Assembly: GCF_021378075.1 (NCBI RefSeq)
Contig: NZ_JAJUOS010000003.1
Coordinates: 62,001-126,000 of the forward strand
Direction: 5' to 3'
Origin: Rhodobacter flavimaris
Lineage (GTDB): Bacteria; Pseudomonadota; Alphaproteobacteria; Rhodobacterales; Rhodobacteraceae
DNA: 64,000 nt
Part shown: positions 62,314 through 64,000 of the stretch, one piece after another
How the letters are laid out: the number at the start of each line of letters is the position of its first letter
Position numbering within the stretch: the first letter of the stretch is position 1
The notes under the pieces: generated by a model
Told to the model about the DNA's origin: nothing
The model's input: the letters and a program-made list of their open reading frames with translations, nothing else
The model's database searches: none
Position numbers and translations under genes: made by a program

Positions 62314-63200
62314 ACGACACCGAAGATCTCCCGACGCTTTCAGACCGCATCAGCACCTCGGTCTTCACCGGGCTCATGCGTGTGCTACGCGCCATGCCCT
62401 ATGAGCGGCGCGTGGCCTTGGCGGGCCGGGCGATGTCGGGCCTGATCGCGCCGCTCGCCGGTTGGCGGCGACGCATTCGCATCAATCTGGCGATGACCTG
62501 CCCAGACCTGCCCGCGTCCGAGGTCGAGCAACTGGTGCGCCTTGTGCCCGACAACATCGGCCGCTCGCTGTCCGAGATCTATTCGGGCGATGAGTTTCTC
62601 GACCGTGTGCGCGACCTACCCCTGACCGGCCCCGGCGCAGCGCATCTCGAAGCCCTGCGCACCGAGGGCAAACCCGCCGTGCTGGTCACCGGGCATTTCG
62701 GCAATTACGACGCCTGGCGCGGCGCGCTGCATGCGCGAGGCTACCGGATAGGCGCGCTGTACCGGCCAATGAACAACCGCGCTTTCAACGCGCAATATGT
62801 CGAGGCCATCGAGGGTATCGCCGAGCCGCTCTTCCCCCGCGACAAGCGCGGCATGGCGCAGATGCTGCGCTACCTGCGCGATGGCGGCATGGTCGGTCTG
62901 GCCATCGACCAGTATTTCCGTGCGGGCGCGGCCTGCACGTTTTTCGGGCTTGAGGCCAAGACACCGCTTTCGGCGGCCGAGCTCGCGCTGAAATACGATG
63001 CGCCGATGATCCCGATCTTCGCCGTTCGGCAAAAGGATGGCTTGTCGTTCGTGATCGAAGTCGAGGAGGCGATTCCGCCCTCTGACGCCCAAACCATGTC
63101 GCAGCAGTTCAACGACGCGCTGGAGCGCAAGGTCCGCGCCCATATGGATCAGTGGTTCTGGATTCACCGGCGCTGGAAAAAACGCGCGCCGCGCGACTGA
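62310..63200 (+). CDS. LpxL/HtrB-like lipid acyltransferase
   Basis: The 296-aa product has the family layout of the LpxL/LpxM lipid A late acyltransferases: an N-terminal hydrophobic-basic segment and the catalytic HxxxxD motif (H129 to D134, VTGHFGNYDAWRGAL). GALYRPMNNRAFN and GMVGLAIDQYFRAGAACTFFGLEA follow. It acylates lipid A or a related amino-lipid such as ornithine or glutamine lipid; the sequence alone does not say which. It overlaps the upstream EamA gene (ATGA) and abuts the convergent DUF1223 gene. Confidence 0.85.
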   Translation: MNDTEDLPTLSDRISTSVFTGLMRVLRAMPYERRVALAGRAMSGLIAPLAGWRRRIRINLAMTCPDLPASEVEQLVRLVPDNIGRSLSEIYSGDEFLDRVRDLPLTGPGAAHLEALRTEGKPAVLVTGHFGNYDAWRGALHARGYRIGALYRPMNNRAFNAQYVEAIEGIAEPLFPRDKRGMAQMLRYLRDGGMVGLAIDQYFRAGAACTFFGLEAKTPLSAAELALKYDAPMIPIFAVRQKDGLSFVIEVEEAIPPSDAQTMSQQFNDALERKVRAHMDQWFWIHRRWKKRAPRD

Positions 63201-64000
63201 TCAGTTCAGCCGTCCCGCTGCAAGGATTGCGCCCGGCAGAGGCGCCGATTTAGACGGGCGGGCCGATTGCACGATTACCACGGCGGGCTCGTCTCCTTGG
63301 ATCTTGGCCGTCAGTCGCGTGGGGATACGACCATCCCACTCGGCCACCGCGTGCCAGGCCGTGACCACGTTGGCATAGTCCATCTCAAGCCCGGCATTCT
63401 CGCCGCGCAGGATCTCGACGCGGGCCTGCGGGGCGTAGCGCACGATCTGCACAACGGTGCCTTGCTCAAGCGGAGGATCGGCGCGCAACTCGATCTCATA
63501 TTGCCCGCCGCTACCGCTGATGGTCATGGCGACTGGCTGCTTGACCGACGCCTGGCTTGCAATGGCGCCTTCAAGGGCCTCGGCCGATGGGCCGACAAGT
63601 GTCTCGCTGCCTCCGATGATCATCTGCGGGGTGTAGATCATCCGCTCACCCGCGCCCCGGGCATAGGCCTTTTGCCGGGCGGTGAACGCGGGCTGGGCGA
63701 AGGGATCTTCCCAGCCCAGATAGTCCCAGTAATCGACATGCAGCGCGAGCGCGATGATATCCTGACGCGGCGCGATCTGTGCCAGCAGCTCATCCGCAGG
63801 AGGACAAGATGAACAGCCCTGCGAAGTGAACAACTCGACCACGACCGGGCTGGAGTGCATGGGTGCGGCTGCCGAAGCCGGGTTCGCCTTGAGGACCGAG
63901 GCCGTTTCTGCGGCTAGGGCACCCGCCAGCGCCTCGGCGCCGATACGCGCGGCCTCGGCAATATCCGTAGCGCCGTTCTGGGCGGTCGCGGCGAAGGATT
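63201..64000 (-). CDS. DUF1223 thioredoxin-like protein, N-terminus off window
   Basis: The frame stays open from the stop at 63203 to the right edge, so the gene is cut by the window (the N-terminus lies beyond 64000). An ATG at 63860 is internal and would drop ~46 upstream codons. The visible part begins with an Ala-rich stretch (DIAEAARIGAEALAGALAAETASVL), then the DUF1223 core VVVELFTSQGCSSCPPADELLAQ with the CxxC redox pair, VDYWDYLGWEDPFAQP and a beta-rich C-terminus. DUF1223 proteins are periplasmic thioredoxin-fold proteins, so the missing part probably includes a signal peptide. Confidence 0.8.
   Translation of the reverse strand, partial: SFAATAQNGATDIAEAARIGAEALAGALAAETASVLKANPASAAAPMHSSPVVVELFTSQGCSSCPPADELLAQIAPRQDIIALALHVDYWDYLGWEDPFAQPAFTARQKAYARGAGERMIYTPQMIIGGSETLVGPSAEALEGAIASQASVKQPVAMTISGSGGQYEIELRADPPLEQGTVVQIVRYAPQARVEILRGENAGLEMDYANVVTAWHAVAEWDGRIPTRLTAKIQGDEPAVVIVQSARPSKSAPLPGAILAAGRLN

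Noticed and set aside
1-64000. tRNA or rRNA genes, CRISPR arrays, insertion sequences, phage genes
   Set aside because: I looked for the TTCGANTC arm of tRNA, regularly spaced direct repeats, transposase and integrase motifs on both strands and found none that hold up. A tRNA scan and a repeat search would be the decisive tests.

Overview
This window is a 64-kb piece of an alphaproteobacterial chromosome, most likely from the Rhodobacteraceae (Rhodobacterales). The evidence is the high GC content, the dense coding and many 1-4 bp stop/start overlaps, and gene neighbourhoods that I know from this family: lptF-lptG-lptD-surA-pdxA-rsmA, holC-pepA, prfA-prmC-DUF4167, Lrp/DUF2849/sulfite reductase/cysH/DUF934, and alr-mlaE-mlaF-pqiA-radA-cvpA-purF. 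I see no rRNA, tRNA, CRISPR array, insertion sequence or prophage. It reads as core chromosome with two clearly accessory-like modules: a DctBD-controlled TRAP transporter and two unrelated cytochromes P450.

Layout. 1-7.8 kb: the end of a methyltetrahydrofolate:corrinoid methyltransferase, a DUF2927 lipoprotein, then a tight run of a small membrane protein, a CoxE-like VWA protein, a membrane protein, DedA, an M48 protease, a membrane alpha/beta hydrolase and a P450. 7.8-16.5 kb: mostly minus-strand housekeeping genes (M32 carboxypeptidase, heme A synthase, an anchored HEFAH protein, TrmJ, Tgt, HolC, PepA) around a plus-strand ThiE-like/P-loop kinase pair. 16.7-24.3 kb: LPS export and outer-membrane biogenesis genes followed by pdxA and rsmA. 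24.4-28.9 kb: DUF4167, prmC, prfA, two Fe-S assembly genes and tpiA.

29-35.8 kb: a C4-dicarboxylate-type TRAP transporter (dctP, dctQ, dctM) with its sensor kinase DctB and regulator DctD, all on the minus strand. Tandem DctD-like operators lie in front of dctP. The DctD protein has lost both the sigma-54 contact loop (GAFTGA) and the Walker A lysine. 35.9-41.8 kb: a second P450, then an Lrp regulator divergent from an assimilatory sulfate/sulfite reduction operon, then a ferredoxin-NADP reductase behind an FNR-type box. 41.8-47.4 kb: small and poorly known genes, infC with an ATA start, an L,D-transpeptidase, a glycosyltransferase, and the most interesting intergenic region of the window.

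47.5-64 kb: pyrC, pyrE, dnaB (with DnaA boxes upstream), alr, an mlaEF-pqiA set with no MCE gene, radA, cvpA, purF, a zapA cell-division cluster, tkt, a DMT exporter, an LpxL-like acyltransferase, and a DUF1223 gene that runs off the right edge.

Best candidate for something undescribed: on the minus strand at about 44090-43909 there is a complete small transcription unit. It has an FNR box at class II spacing from a -10 element, then about 130 nt carrying three stem-loops that each expose a CUCCCU anti-Shine-Dalgarno motif, and it ends in an intrinsic terminator. I propose an oxygen-regulated trans-acting sRNA. Other notable signals are a ribosome-binding site buried in a hairpin in front of a DUF1127 gene, an eight-codon leader ORF overlapping the infC ATA start, a perfect 10-bp stem-loop between dctP and dctQ, and tandem DctD sites paired with a GAFTGA-less DctD.
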